A stretch of DNA of 17,624 bases from Oscillospiraceae bacterium (GTDB taxonomy: Bacteria > Bacillota > Clostridia > Oscillospirales > Oscillospiraceae): positions 1 to 17,624 of the forward strand of contig JAJPXI010000102.1 in assembly GCA_021205585.1 (NCBI GenBank), in the 5' to 3' direction. Both the position numbers and the translations under genes were made by a program. Positions 1-6,753 of the stretch are shown here, piece by piece. The notes beneath the pieces were generated by a model that made no database searches, was not told the DNA's origin, and saw nothing but the letters and a program-made list of their open reading frames with translations. Each line of letters begins with the position of its first letter. Position 1 is the stretch's first letter.

Positions 1-172
1 AACGCTGAAACCGTCACCTGGACAGCTATGCTGGCCGGGAGACGGCGGCGAACAGTATTACCCTCAAGGGGTATGCCCGCGCCTTGCGGCGCTCCTGATC
101 CTGCACTTTTGCGCCTTCTTTTGTCGCAAAATTTCTCGCCATCCGCTCTTGCCGATTTAATCAGTCCTTCCC
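1..172 (-). repeat. Short interspersed repeat, copy A (cut by window edge)
   Basis: Read on the minus strand from 172 downwards, this begins GGGAAGGACTGATTAAATCG and matches copies B (1553-1750) and E (17575-17624) almost base for base for about 60 bases. It then continues through GC-rich inverted segments to the window edge. The end abuts a TA dinucleotide at 173-174. From about base 105 leftward it differs from copy B but shares scattered words such as the one around GTTCGCCGCCG, so A and B look like length or sequence variants of one family. The element interrupts the 3' part of a flavoprotein gene fragment and supplies its new stop codon. No transposase is seen, so it is best described as a non-autonomous, MITE-like repeat. 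Confidence 0.75.
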
Positions 173-363
173 TAAGATTTGTACCCCTTCCGCGTCCTCC
201 TCCACTTGTCCTGGCTTCAGCCCGTGGATAACGGGCCAGTAGTTGGATGTGGGCAGAACCATTTCGGAGTAGGCGAGATAGTGATAGAGCGCGTCCGCCG
301 TCGCCACGCCGCCGGAGCGGCGCACAGCGGTAACCGCCGCCTGGCGGATGCTCGGACGCTTTG
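161..363 (-). pseudogene. Remnant of a WrbA-like NADPH-dependent FMN reductase (C-terminal part)
   Basis: The minus strand encodes about 65 residues that read like the C-terminal third of Bacillota flavodoxin-family reductases (PF03358). It contains AAVTAVRRSGGVATADALYH, then the segment with MVLPTSNYWPVIHG, then LKPGQVEEDAEGVQIL, matching the family pattern of an RRxGG loop, an MP-xx-S-xYW-xx-HG loop and an E-x-D-x-EGxQ helix. The N-terminal FMN-binding half is absent: the match starts about 25 bases from the rubrerythrin stop. The normal C-terminal helix is replaced at base 172 by repeat A, giving an abrupt GKD-stop. It has no start codon or ribosome site of its own, so it is a relic. The family assignment rests on motif recall and is moderately secure. 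Confidence 0.6.
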
Positions 364-389
364 GATAACACACCGCTTTTTCGGTTCGC

Positions 390-977
390 TTACTTGAAGT
401 ACCGCTCCAGCAGGCCCTTGAGGGCGCGGCCATGGCGGGCCTCGTCCTTGGCCATCTCGTGGACGGTGTCGTGGATGGCGTCCAGGCCGTTTTTCTTGGC
501 GCAGGCGGCCAGATCCACCTTGCCCTGGGTGGCGCCGAACTCGCACTCCACCCGCCAGGCCAGGTTGGCCTTGGTATCGGCCTTCATGTTGGGCTCCAGC
601 TCGCTGCCCAGCAGTTCGGCAAATTTGGCGGCGTGCTCGGCCTCCTCATAGGCGGCCTTCTCCCAGTACAGGCCGATTTCGGGGTAGCCCTCCCGGTGGG
701 CAACCCGGGCCATGCACAAGTACATGCCCACCTCGGAGCATTCGCCGTCAAAATTGGCCTTCAGCTGCTCCAGGATATAGGCCTTATCCTCGGCGCTGAT
801 GTCGGGATTGTCCTTGACCTGGCTGGCGTAGTTGCCGAACTCGTGCTCGGCGGCCAGGGTCATCTCCCCGGTCTGCTCCACAAAGCGGGAGCCGGGCACA
901 TGGCACACGGGGCAGGACTCGGGGGGCTCGTCCCCAACGTGGACGTAGCCGCAGACGGGGCATACAAATTTTTTCAT
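390..977 (-). CDS. rbr: Reverse rubrerythrin (NADH-dependent peroxidase type)
   Basis: This 195-residue cytoplasmic protein is expected to reduce hydrogen peroxide to water in anaerobes. The rubredoxin-like iron site comes first (C6-x2-C9 and C22-x2-C25, in MKKFVCPVCGY and SCPVCH), followed by a four-helix diiron domain. That order is the reverse of classical rubrerythrin and is typical of clostridial revRbr. Likely diiron ligands are E79 in the GECSE segment, the EEAEH segment at 111-115, E145 and the DEARH segment at 178-182. The start at 977 is preceded by AGGAGGAAATCACG, a strong ribosome site. The gene lies 19 bases downstream of perR in the same direction, so it is almost certainly co-transcribed with it and derepressed by peroxide. 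The length is normal and all key residues are visible. Confidence 0.93.
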   Translation of the reverse strand: MKKFVCPVCGYVHVGDEPPESCPVCHVPGSRFVEQTGEMTLAAEHEFGNYASQVKDNPDISAEDKAYILEQLKANFDGECSEVGMYLCMARVAHREGYPEIGLYWEKAAYEEAEHAAKFAELLGSELEPNMKADTKANLAWRVECEFGATQGKVDLAACAKKNGLDAIHDTVHEMAKDEARHGRALKGLLERYFK

Positions 978-996
978 CGTGATTTCCTCCTGATTG

Positions 997-1419
997 TTAA
1001 TTTTGGGGCGTCTCAGAGTTTTGGCGGGGAGAGCAGTCGGGACACAGGCCGTAGCAGGTCAGCTCACTCCTGTCCACCTGCAGGCCGCCCTGCCAGGCGG
1101 CCTGGGAAACCAGGGCCGAGAGGGCCTGCTGCTCCACCTGGAAAAAATCCACCACCGCGCCGCAGCCCCGGCAGATGAGGTGGGCGTGGGGGCTGACCTT
1201 CCCGTCAAACCGCTCCTGGCCGTCCACCCGGCCCACGCTGACCGCCAGGCCCTCGTCCTGAAACCGGGCCAGGTTGCGATAGACCGTGGCCAGGCTCAAA
1301 TCCGGGTAGTCCGGGTGCAGGGCCTGGTAGAGCTGGCCGGCGCTGGGGTGCCGGTCGCTGGCGCGCAGGGCCCGCAGGATGGCCTCCCGCTTTTTGCTGT
1401 AGCGTTTGGTTTTTTCCAT
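997..1419 (-). CDS. perR: Peroxide-responsive Fur-family repressor PerR
   Basis: A 140-residue Fur-family DNA-binding repressor. The winged helix includes LSLATVYRNLARFQDEG (41-57). Counting against B. subtilis PerR, all five regulatory-metal ligands fall at matching spacings: H24, D72, H78, H80 and D91. The Asp at 72 (RFDG) separates PerR from Fur and Zur, which have Glu there. Structural zinc ligands are C83-x2-C86 and C126-x2-C129. In the known mechanism, iron-bound PerR is oxidised by peroxide at the histidines and releases DNA. The start at 1419 has GGGAGGCAGC before it. The gene is first in an operon with the peroxide-reducing rubrerythrin and has a palindromic operator between its promoter and start codon, which implies autoregulation. 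Confidence 0.92.
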   Translation of the reverse strand: MEKTKRYSKKREAILRALRASDRHPSAGQLYQALHPDYPDLSLATVYRNLARFQDEGLAVSVGRVDGQERFDGKVSPHAHLICRGCGAVVDFFQVEQQALSALVSQAAWQGGLQVDRSELTCYGLCPDCSPRQNSETPQN

Positions 1420-1433
1420 GCTGCCTCCCTATT

Positions 1434-1454
1434 AAACGATAATCATTATCGTTT
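1434..1454. promoter_or_regulatory. PerR/Fur-type operator palindrome
   Basis: Two perfect 10-base arms, AAACGATAAT and its reverse complement, flank a single central C. The core GATAAT-N-ATTATC is the classic 7-1-7 Fur/PerR half-site arrangement. It lies just downstream of the perR -10 box and upstream of its ribosome site, so bound repressor would block the transcript. Autoregulation by PerR is the simplest reading. A separate Fur protein could also bind because the two boxes are nearly identical. Confidence 0.85.
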
Positions 1455-1462
1455 ATAATATA

Positions 1463-1491
1463 ATTGTACCACATCCCGGCCGGTTTGTAAA
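1463..1491 (-). promoter_or_regulatory. Promoter of the perR-rbr operon
   Basis: On the minus strand, TTTACA (1486-1491) and TACAAT (1463-1468) are separated by exactly 17 bases, a good sigma-A-type promoter. Transcription would start within the PerR/Fur palindrome and run into perR. Confidence 0.75.
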
Positions 1492-1552
1492 GGGGAAATT
1501 TCGGTTTTCTTAATTTCAAAAGTTCATACTGAAATCTGGTTCAAACAAGACA

Positions 1553-1750
1553 TTAAGGAAGGACTGATTCAATCGGCAAGAGCGGATGGCGAGAAATTTT
1601 GCGACAAAAGAAGGCGTTGAAGCGCTGTGTGAATGGCCAATTCCTCTTTCGCGCAAATGCAGGGGGCGATGGCCGATAGGCACAGCCCCGCGCAAAAAGT
1701 GCAGGCATCCTGTTCGCCGCCGCAGACGCATTGAATCAGTGCTTCCTTAA
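1553..1750 (+). repeat. Complete 198-bp MITE-like element, copy B
   Basis: The left end reads TTAAGGAAGGACTGATTCAA and the right end is its inverted complement with one mismatch (about 21 bases each), so this copy has both termini. TA dinucleotides lie at both ends, as expected for an IS630/mariner-type TA target, but the duplication cannot be proven without an empty site. An open frame starts at a conserved ATG (1586, MARNFATKEG...) and runs 54 codons to a stop formed by the right terminal repeat (1748-1750). It has no good ribosome site and its coding status is doubtful. The element fills the gap between perR's promoter and the ABC exporter and ends 36 bases before the exporter start. Apart from the perR promoter and operator, the 1420-1786 gap holds only this repeat. 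Confidence 0.8.
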
Positions 1751-1786
1751 ATTCTCAGAAGGCATGGAGTATTTGGAGGTGCGCGT

Positions 1787-2488
1787 ATGCTGCAAATCAA
1801 GGAAATTCGGAAGCAGTACCGGACGGGGGACCTGGTGCAGCAGGCGCTGGACGGCGTGTCCCTCGGCTTCAGAGAGAGCGAGTTTGTCGCCATACTCGGC
1901 TCCAGCGGATCGGGCAAAACCACGCTGCTGAATATCATCGGGGGCCTGGACCGCTACGACAGCGGCGATCTGATCATTGACGGTGTTTCCACCAAGCAGT
2001 ACAAAGACAGGGATTGGGACGCCTACCGCAACCATTCCATCGGCTTTGTATTCCAAAGCTACAACCTGATTACCCACCAGTCCGTCCTGGCCAATGTGGA
2101 GCTGGCGCTGACCCTTTCGGGCGTCTCCCGTGCCAGGCGCAAGGAGCGCGCGACCGAAATGCTCAGGAAAGTAGGGCTGGGCGACCAACTTCACAAAAAA
2201 CCGAACCAGCTCTCCGGCGGGCAGATGCAGCGGGTGGCCATTGCCAGAGCGTTGGCCAACGACCCGAATATTCTGCTGGCAGACGAGCCCACCGGCGCGT
2301 TGGACACCGCCACTGGCATTCAGGTGATGGAGCTGTTAAAGGAAGTTGCAGCCGACCGGCTGGTGATTATGGTGACCCACAATCCGGAGCTGGCGCAGCA
2401 GTATGCCACCCGCATTGTGCGCTTGCAGGACGGACGGTTGATTTCTGATTCCAACCCGTTCTCCGGAGAGGAAGGGGAGCAGCCATGA
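1787..2488 (+). CDS. ABC transporter ATP-binding protein (MacB/LolD/YtrE-like)
   Basis: A 233-residue cytoplasmic ATPase that would power the FtsX-type permease encoded immediately downstream. All ABC motifs are present: Walker A GSSGSGKT (38-45), Q-loop Q90 in FVFQSYNL, signature LSGGQMQRV (142-150), Walker B ILLADEPT (162-169) and the H-loop H198 in VTHN. Length and motif spacing fit the MacB/LolD/YtrE subgroup, which drives mechanotransmission to an outer domain rather than classical substrate transport. The start has GGAGG with suitable spacing. Its stop overlaps the permease start by four bases (ATGA), so the two are translationally coupled. No convincing promoter was found in the 36 bases between repeat B and the start. 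The substrate is unknown. Confidence 0.93.
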   Translation: MLQIKEIRKQYRTGDLVQQALDGVSLGFRESEFVAILGSSGSGKTTLLNIIGGLDRYDSGDLIIDGVSTKQYKDRDWDAYRNHSIGFVFQSYNLITHQSVLANVELALTLSGVSRARRKERATEMLRKVGLGDQLHKKPNQLSGGQMQRVAIARALANDPNILLADEPTGALDTATGIQVMELLKEVAADRLVIMVTHNPELAQQYATRIVRLQDGRLISDSNPFSGEEGEQP

Positions 2489-5385
2489 GGACAGACAGAA
2501 AGGCGCGCACTTCCATGTCCTTTTGGACGGCGCTGGGGCTTTCCGCCAACAACCTGCGAACCAAAAAGGGCCGGACGATTATGACCGCCTTCGCGGGGAG
2601 CATTGGTATTATCGGCATTGCGCTGATCCTGGCGCTCTCAGGCGGCGTCAACGCCTACATTCAGTCGATCGAAGAGGACACCCTGGCCGAGTATCCCCTT
2701 CAGATTACCGATTCGGAGTTCGATATCACCTCGCTGATGGCGGCCATGTCCTCCACCGCGGCGGGCACGGGCTCTGACGATGGGGAGATCTCGGTGACCG
2801 AAATTGTGTCAACTCTATTCTCCGAGATGAATGCAAACGATTTGACATCCCTGAAGGAGTACATCGACAGCGGCGAAAGCGGCCTGGAGAATTACACGAC
2901 CGCTATAGAGTATCTCTATGACCTGGAGCCGGAGATCTATTTGACCACCGGCGACGGGGTGCGACAGGTCAACCCCGACACGACATTGAGCTCTGTCAGT
3001 GGAAACTCGATGTTGACCTCCATGATGGCGGCGTACAGCATCAGCTCCTTTTATGCCATGCCGGAGAGCGAGGCCCTCTATCAGGATAAATATGAGGTGA
3101 TGGCGGGACACTGGCCGGAAAATTACAACGAGTGTGTGCTGGTGCTCACCTCGGACGGGAGCATCAGCGATTATATGCTTTACGCCCTGGGCCTGCGGGA
3201 CTACTCTGAACTGGAGGCGCTCCTCGTCGGGGATTCAAGCGGCGGGAGCGCCGCCCAGAGCAGCTACTCCTATGAGGACGTGCTGGGCACCACCTATAAA
3301 GTGGTCTGCGCTGCCGACTATTACGCGTATGACAGCGAATACGGCGTCTGGGTGGACAAGACGGAGAATGAGGCGTACTTAAACCAGTTGGTAGAAAACG
3401 GAGAGGATTTGACCATTGTGGGCGTGGTGCGGCCCGCCGGGGACAGTGCCTCCGCCCTGTCCACCGGTATCAACTACCCTGCCTCGCTGGTGACCCACAT
3501 GGCGCAGCTTGCCGCGGAGAGCGACGCGGTCCAGGCGCAGCTTGCCACGCCCGATGTGAATATTTTCACCGGGGAGGCGTTTGGGGAGAGCGGCAGCAGC
3601 TTCAGCATCGGCTCCCTGTTCTCGATGGACGAGACGGCGCTGACAGATTTGTTCGATTTTGATTCCGTAAGCTTCGATGCCGCCACCCTGGATCTGTCCT
3701 CACTGAGTCTCGATACCGACGCACTGATGTCTGGCCTTTCCTCGGCGGATTTGGCGGTGGACACCGACACACTGCTGGAGTACCTGTCCGATTTTCAGGT
3801 GGACGCCAACGACCTGGATCTTTCGGGGATGGACACCCTTTCCCTGGACCTTTCGGAGTTGGACGTCAGCGAAATTCTCGACAGCGCCGCCGCCAGTATT
3901 TCAGCCGAAGCCGCCGCCGCGCTGCTGAACGACCTGTTGAATGGGTATCTGGAGTATTTGGAGAGCACTGGGATTGCATATTCCGATTTGAGTGAGGACT
4001 TTTCCGCCTACCTGACAGGCGACGCGGCGACTGAGCTCATCACTGAATTTTTGAACGACCATAGTTCATTTGGGGACATTTCCGTGTCCGCCGAAGGGCT
4101 GACCGATGCGATTGAATCGGCGCTGCCGGAGGGTGAGGAGGAGATTACCTCGGCGGATGTGGAAGCGGTCACCGCCGCTGTGACTGCATATATCAACGAG
4201 ACAGCGGACCTCTCGTTCAGCATCAGCGAGGATGATTTCGCGCAGCTGGCCGCCGCTCTTGTGTCCGGATACAGCGCCACCTCGGCGATAGACCTGGATG
4301 CACTCAGCGGGAACCTGACCGAGTATTTCAGTTCAGATGAGGCCGCGCAGATTCTGTCAAACGGCTTGACGGATCTGCTCGACTGGGAGGGGCTGCAAGC
4401 CCAGCTGACGGCGGCGGTGGGGAGCTATTTGGAGGATGCACTGTCCGCCGCAGTCGACGCCTATATGGACTCCATCGAGGAGCAGCTTCTGAGCCTTTCG
4501 GAGCAAATGCAGTCCGAGCTGACAAACACCCTGACGGCGGAGATTTCCACGCAGCTGTCCGCCGCCATGGAGTCGGTCGCAGGCAGTCTGCTTGTCCAAA
4601 TATCAGGGCAGTTGTCGGACAGTATGGAATCGATGATGAGCAGCGCAATCAGCGGGCTTTTGGACACCGATCAAAGCGCCCTGCTCAGCGCCTTCGGCTT
4701 CCAGATGGATGCCGACGCGCTGTCGGAGCTGCTGCTCTCGATGAACGCCGCCACCAGCACAGATTACGAAAGCAATCTGGCCACTCTGGGGTATGTGGAT
4801 TTCGCCACGCCCGCCGAAATCGACATCTACCCCACGGACTTTGAGGCCAAGGACAGGATTGTGGCGCTTTTGGATGACTACAATAGCCGCATGGAGTCAT
4901 CGGGAGAGACCGAAAAGGTCATTACCTATACCGATCTGGTCGGCACGATGATGTCGTCTGTGACCACCATTATCAATGTGGTCACCTATGTGCTAATTGC
5001 GTTTGTGGCTATTTCGCTGATCGTCTCCTGCATTATGATCTCTATCATCACACAGATCTCGGTGATGGAGCGCACCAAGGAGATCGGCATCCTTCGGGCT
5101 ATCGGAGCCTCCAAGCGGAACGTTTCTCAGGTGTTCAATGCCGAGACCTTTATCATCGGCATCAGTTCCGGGCTTCTTGGCGTTGTGATTTCCGAGCTGC
5201 TAATCATACCGATTAATGCGCTGATTCATGTCCTCGCCGGTTCGACCGATGTCAACGCGGTACTGCCATGGAGTTATGCGCTGATTTTGGTCATCATCAG
5301 CATTGTCATTACGGTGCTGAGCGGACTCCTGCCCGCAAGAAAGGCGGCGAAAATGAACCCTGTTACTGCACTGCGGACGGAGTAA
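2485..5385 (+). CDS. FtsX-type ABC permease with very large extracellular domain
   Basis: A 966-residue membrane protein paired with the upstream ATPase. Topology is MacB-like: TM1 at about 31-55 (TAFAGSIGIIGIALILALSG), a long outer region, then three C-terminal helices at about 825-855, 888-912 and 928-950. A cytoplasmic coupling segment follows TM2 (RTKEIGILRAIGAS), as in FtsX domains. The outer region is roughly 770 residues, far above the 200-250 usual for MacB. It contains Asp/Ser/Leu-rich repeats (about 405-480, with SLDLSELDVSEIL) and Ala/Ser/Gln-rich stretches predicted to be helical (about 600-760). The protein ends in LPARKAAKMNPVTALRTE, a typical permease tail. Likely roles are export of, or resistance to, a peptide or lipid, or signalling across the wall. 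The substrate cannot be told from sequence. Confidence 0.9.
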   Translation: MRTDRKARTSMSFWTALGLSANNLRTKKGRTIMTAFAGSIGIIGIALILALSGGVNAYIQSIEEDTLAEYPLQITDSEFDITSLMAAMSSTAAGTGSDDGEISVTEIVSTLFSEMNANDLTSLKEYIDSGESGLENYTTAIEYLYDLEPEIYLTTGDGVRQVNPDTTLSSVSGNSMLTSMMAAYSISSFYAMPESEALYQDKYEVMAGHWPENYNECVLVLTSDGSISDYMLYALGLRDYSELEALLVGDSSGGSAAQSSYSYEDVLGTTYKVVCAADYYAYDSEYGVWVDKTENEAYLNQLVENGEDLTIVGVVRPAGDSASALSTGINYPASLVTHMAQLAAESDAVQAQLATPDVNIFTGEAFGESGSSFSIGSLFSMDETALTDLFDFDSVSFDAATLDLSSLSLDTDALMSGLSSADLAVDTDTLLEYLSDFQVDANDLDLSGMDTLSLDLSELDVSEILDSAAASISAEAAAALLNDLLNGYLEYLESTGIAYSDLSEDFSAYLTGDAATELITEFLNDHSSFGDISVSAEGLTDAIESALPEGEEEITSADVEAVTAAVTAYINETADLSFSISEDDFAQLAAALVSGYSATSAIDLDALSGNLTEYFSSDEAAQILSNGLTDLLDWEGLQAQLTAAVGSYLEDALSAAVDAYMDSIEEQLLSLSEQMQSELTNTLTAEISTQLSAAMESVAGSLLVQISGQLSDSMESMMSSAISGLLDTDQSALLSAFGFQMDADALSELLLSMNAATSTDYESNLATLGYVDFATPAEIDIYPTDFEAKDRIVALLDDYNSRMESSGETEKVITYTDLVGTMMSSVTTIINVVTYVLIAFVAISLIVSCIMISIITQISVMERTKEIGILRAIGASKRNVSQVFNAETFIIGISSGLLGVVISELLIIPINALIHVLAGSTDVNAVLPWSYALILVIISIVITVLSGLLPARKAAKMNPVTALRTE

Positions 5386-5387
5386 GG

Positions 5388-5501
5388 GCATAAAACCGGC
5401 GGAGTGCAAAAAGCCCGTCCCAACTGCGCTTTTGTGCCTTTTTCTGCAACAAAATCTTTTGTCATCTGTTCTTGCCATAGTTATTAGAGGTTCCCTTTAG
5501 C
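5388..5501 (-). repeat. Diverged copy C of the short repeat
   Basis: Read on the minus strand from about 5501, this starts AAAGGGAACCTCTAATAACT and follows copy A's first roughly 60 bases with about two-thirds identity. Landmarks are the GGCAAGAgCgGATG segment, the AAaATTTTGc segment and the GGCgCAAAAGtGCAG segment. It therefore looks like an old, decayed member of the family. It lies between the permease stop and the Rrf2 coding region and encodes the last ten residues and stop of the Rrf2 protein. Its AAAAGC...GCTTTT arms could form a weak hairpin between the convergent genes. The left boundary is uncertain. Confidence 0.5.
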
Positions 5502-5923
5502 AGCTGCTTTAACTCGTTCATCAGGGTTTCCAATGTCACCTGTTCCATGTTTGCCTTCATGGCGTTGACGGCAGTTACCATATGGGGGAGCAATATTTGA
5601 TAAAAATTTTTGCCCACGGGGCAGTCGCTGTCTGTTTCGTGGAGCTTGAAGATTTTCTCCACATCGTTTGTCTCCACCGCCTGGTATATGTCCCACAGTG
5701 TGATGTCCTTTGGGTCCTTGGCGAGATGTACACCGCCGTTTTTTCCTGCGGCGGCGATCAACAGGCCGCTCTCCGACAGATTGAGAAAAATATTCCTGAC
5801 TGTTACGGGGTTCGAGTCTGTGCTTTCTGCGACAAGGGTACTTGTCACACGCTTTTTGGGGGACAAAACTGCAACAAACAGCAGAGAATAAACCGCCAAT
5901 GGAAACCGCTTGCTGGCGCGCAT
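5462..5923 (-). CDS. Rrf2-family transcriptional regulator (YwnA-like)
   Basis: A 153-residue winged-helix regulator. The recognition region TSTLVAESTDSNPVTVRNIF (27-46) followed by NLSESGLLIAAAGKNGGVHLA and DITLWDIYQAVE is characteristic of Rrf2 proteins. The three clustered cysteines that hold the iron-sulfur centre in IscR and NsrR are missing. A single Cys (C101) remains, which could act as a thiol redox switch, as proposed for some Rrf2 members. I chose the start at 5923 because AAGAAGGTGGGCTC precedes it. A longer frame from 5950 lacks a ribosome site and would leave almost no leader after the promoter at 5964-5992. It is transcribed away from the nitroreductase and probably controls it. 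The last ten residues (GTSNNYGKNR) come from repeat C. Confidence 0.88.
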   Translation of the reverse strand: MRASKRFPLAVYSLLFVAVLSPKKRVTSTLVAESTDSNPVTVRNIFLNLSESGLLIAAAGKNGGVHLAKDPKDITLWDIYQAVETNDVEKIFKLHETDSDCPVGKNFYQILLPHMVTAVNAMKANMEQVTLETLMNELKQLLKGTSNNYGKNR

Positions 5924-5963
5924 GAGCCCACCTTCTTCCCTCTGTATCATGCGAACGAAAAAA

Positions 5964-5992
5964 AGTATATCAGTTTTTCACCGAAAAATCAA
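5964..5992 (-). promoter_or_regulatory. Promoter of the Rrf2 regulator gene
   Basis: On the minus strand, TTGATT (5987-5992) and TATACT (5964-5969) are spaced by 17 bases. Transcription would begin around 5956, leaving a short leader to the start at 5923 and arguing against the upstream ATG at 5950. Confidence 0.7.
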
Positions 5993-6001
5993 ATTTAACT
6001 C

Positions 6002-6030
6002 TTGACATTATATTTTTGACGCGTTATACT
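6002..6030 (+). promoter_or_regulatory. Promoter of the nitroreductase gene, with possible operator
   Basis: A consensus TTGACA (6002-6007) and TATACT (6025-6030) with a 17-base spacer form a strong sigma-A promoter. An imperfect inverted repeat, GTTATACTGTAAC (6023-6035, arms GTTA/TAAC), covers the -10 box and is a candidate operator for the divergent Rrf2 protein. The operator is a guess. The promoter itself is convincing. Confidence 0.8.
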
Positions 6031-6064
6031 GTAACCATTCAAGCTACATTAAGGAGGGCTTACC

Positions 6065-6595
6065 ATGCAAACATTAGAAGCCATTGCGAAAAGAAAATCA
6101 ACAAGGGACTTTGATCCCAACCGAGCCGTTCCGGATGAAATTGTCGATTTGGTGGTAAAGGCGGGCTGTCAGGCTCCAATCGGCGCGAACAAAAGGGAGT
6201 CGCTTCATCTGACGGTGTGCCGCAGCAGAGAGATTCTCGATGAAATCAACCAGTTCACTGCCGCGGCGATGAAGGTGGATGCGCGGGATTTCTTTTATGG
6301 TGCGCCCGTTGTCATCTTCATTTCCGCCTCTCAGGAGCAGATGGCACCGGGAATCGAGCTTGCGAACACAGCCTGCGTGATTGAAAATATGCTGCTCGCC
6401 GCGACCGATGCCGGGGTAGGGAACATCTATCTCTGGGGCGCGGTGCAGGCTCTTTCCAGAAATGAAGAGCTGTGCGCGAAAATGGGCATTCCGGAGGGCT
6501 TCAAGCCCGTCTCGGCCGCCGCAATCGGCTATAGTCTCAGCGGCGACGCACAGCCAAGGGATCTGACCGTTTCGATTAGTACCAACTGTATCTAA
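6065..6595 (+). CDS. Nitroreductase-family FMN oxidoreductase
   Basis: A 176-residue protein of the nitroreductase fold, which uses FMN and NAD(P)H to reduce nitro compounds, quinones or flavins. The N-terminal RKSTRDFDP (10-18) is the phosphate-binding RxSxR motif. APIGANKRES (37-46) corresponds to the family's 'P-S-x-x-N-x-Q' segment. APVVIFIS (80-87) and ACVIENMLLAATDAGVGNIY (103-122) are the core strand and the helix typical of the family, and AAIGY (152-156) the late strand. AAGGAGGG lies directly upstream. It is driven by its own strong promoter and faces an Rrf2 regulator, suggesting induction by a redox or electrophile signal. The C terminus after GYSLSG is short, and the stop codon lies where repeat D begins, so the tail may have been altered by that insertion. 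Confidence 0.88.
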   Translation: MQTLEAIAKRKSTRDFDPNRAVPDEIVDLVVKAGCQAPIGANKRESLHLTVCRSREILDEINQFTAAAMKVDARDFFYGAPVVIFISASQEQMAPGIELANTACVIENMLLAATDAGVGNIYLWGAVQALSRNEELCAKMGIPEGFKPVSAAAIGYSLSGDAQPRDLTVSISTNCI

Positions 6596-6665
6596 TCAAT
6601 GCGCCTGCGGCGGCTGGCGGAAAAGTTCCGCCGGACACCGCAGGCGCATCTAATCAGTGCTTCCC
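6596..6665 (+). repeat. Hairpin-bearing repeat D immediately after the nitroreductase
   Basis: A 12-base stem (ATGCGCCTGCGG at 6599-6610, complement at 6638-6649) encloses a second stem (GGCGGAA/TTCCGCC, loop AAG at 6623-6625). The right end CTAATCAGTGCTTCCC, then TA, matches the right terminus of copy B, including the preceding GCAGRCGCAT. An 8-base direct repeat TCTAATCA flanks the hairpin (6591-6598 and 6649-6656). It is probably a compact or deleted member of the same family. It could also stop or weaken transcription out of the nitroreductase gene, but there is no T-run, so it is not a standard intrinsic terminator. Confidence 0.6.
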
Positions 6666-6685
6666 TAATCAACCCGCAGACAGCA

Positions 6686-6737
6686 CCCACCGGGGAAACA
6701 AAACGCTCTCCGATGGGTACTGTTCATGATTTCATGA
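6686..6737 (+). promoter_or_regulatory. Leader stem-loop and inverted repeat upstream of flavodoxin
   Basis: An 11-base stem (6686-6696 with 6707-6717, one mismatch and one G-T pair, 10-base loop) is followed by TCATGA-TT-TCATGA (6724-6737). They lie just before the flavodoxin ribosome site GGAGGT. They may be an operator, mRNA-stabilising leader or remnant of a repeat. I found no convincing -35/-10 pair here, so the downstream operon may depend on read-through from the nitroreductase promoter. Confidence 0.3.
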
Positions 6738-6753
6738 TGGAGGTCGAGTTAAG

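Noticed and set aside
432..1178. 248-codon plus-strand frame over rbr and perR
   Set aside because: Gly/Leu/Ala-rich antisense frame in GC-rich DNA; rbr and perR are unmistakable on the other strand.
6596..6665. Standard intrinsic terminator after the nitroreductase
   Set aside because: Strong hairpin but no T-run on either side, and its right end matches the repeat family; kept as a repeat with possible transcriptional effect.
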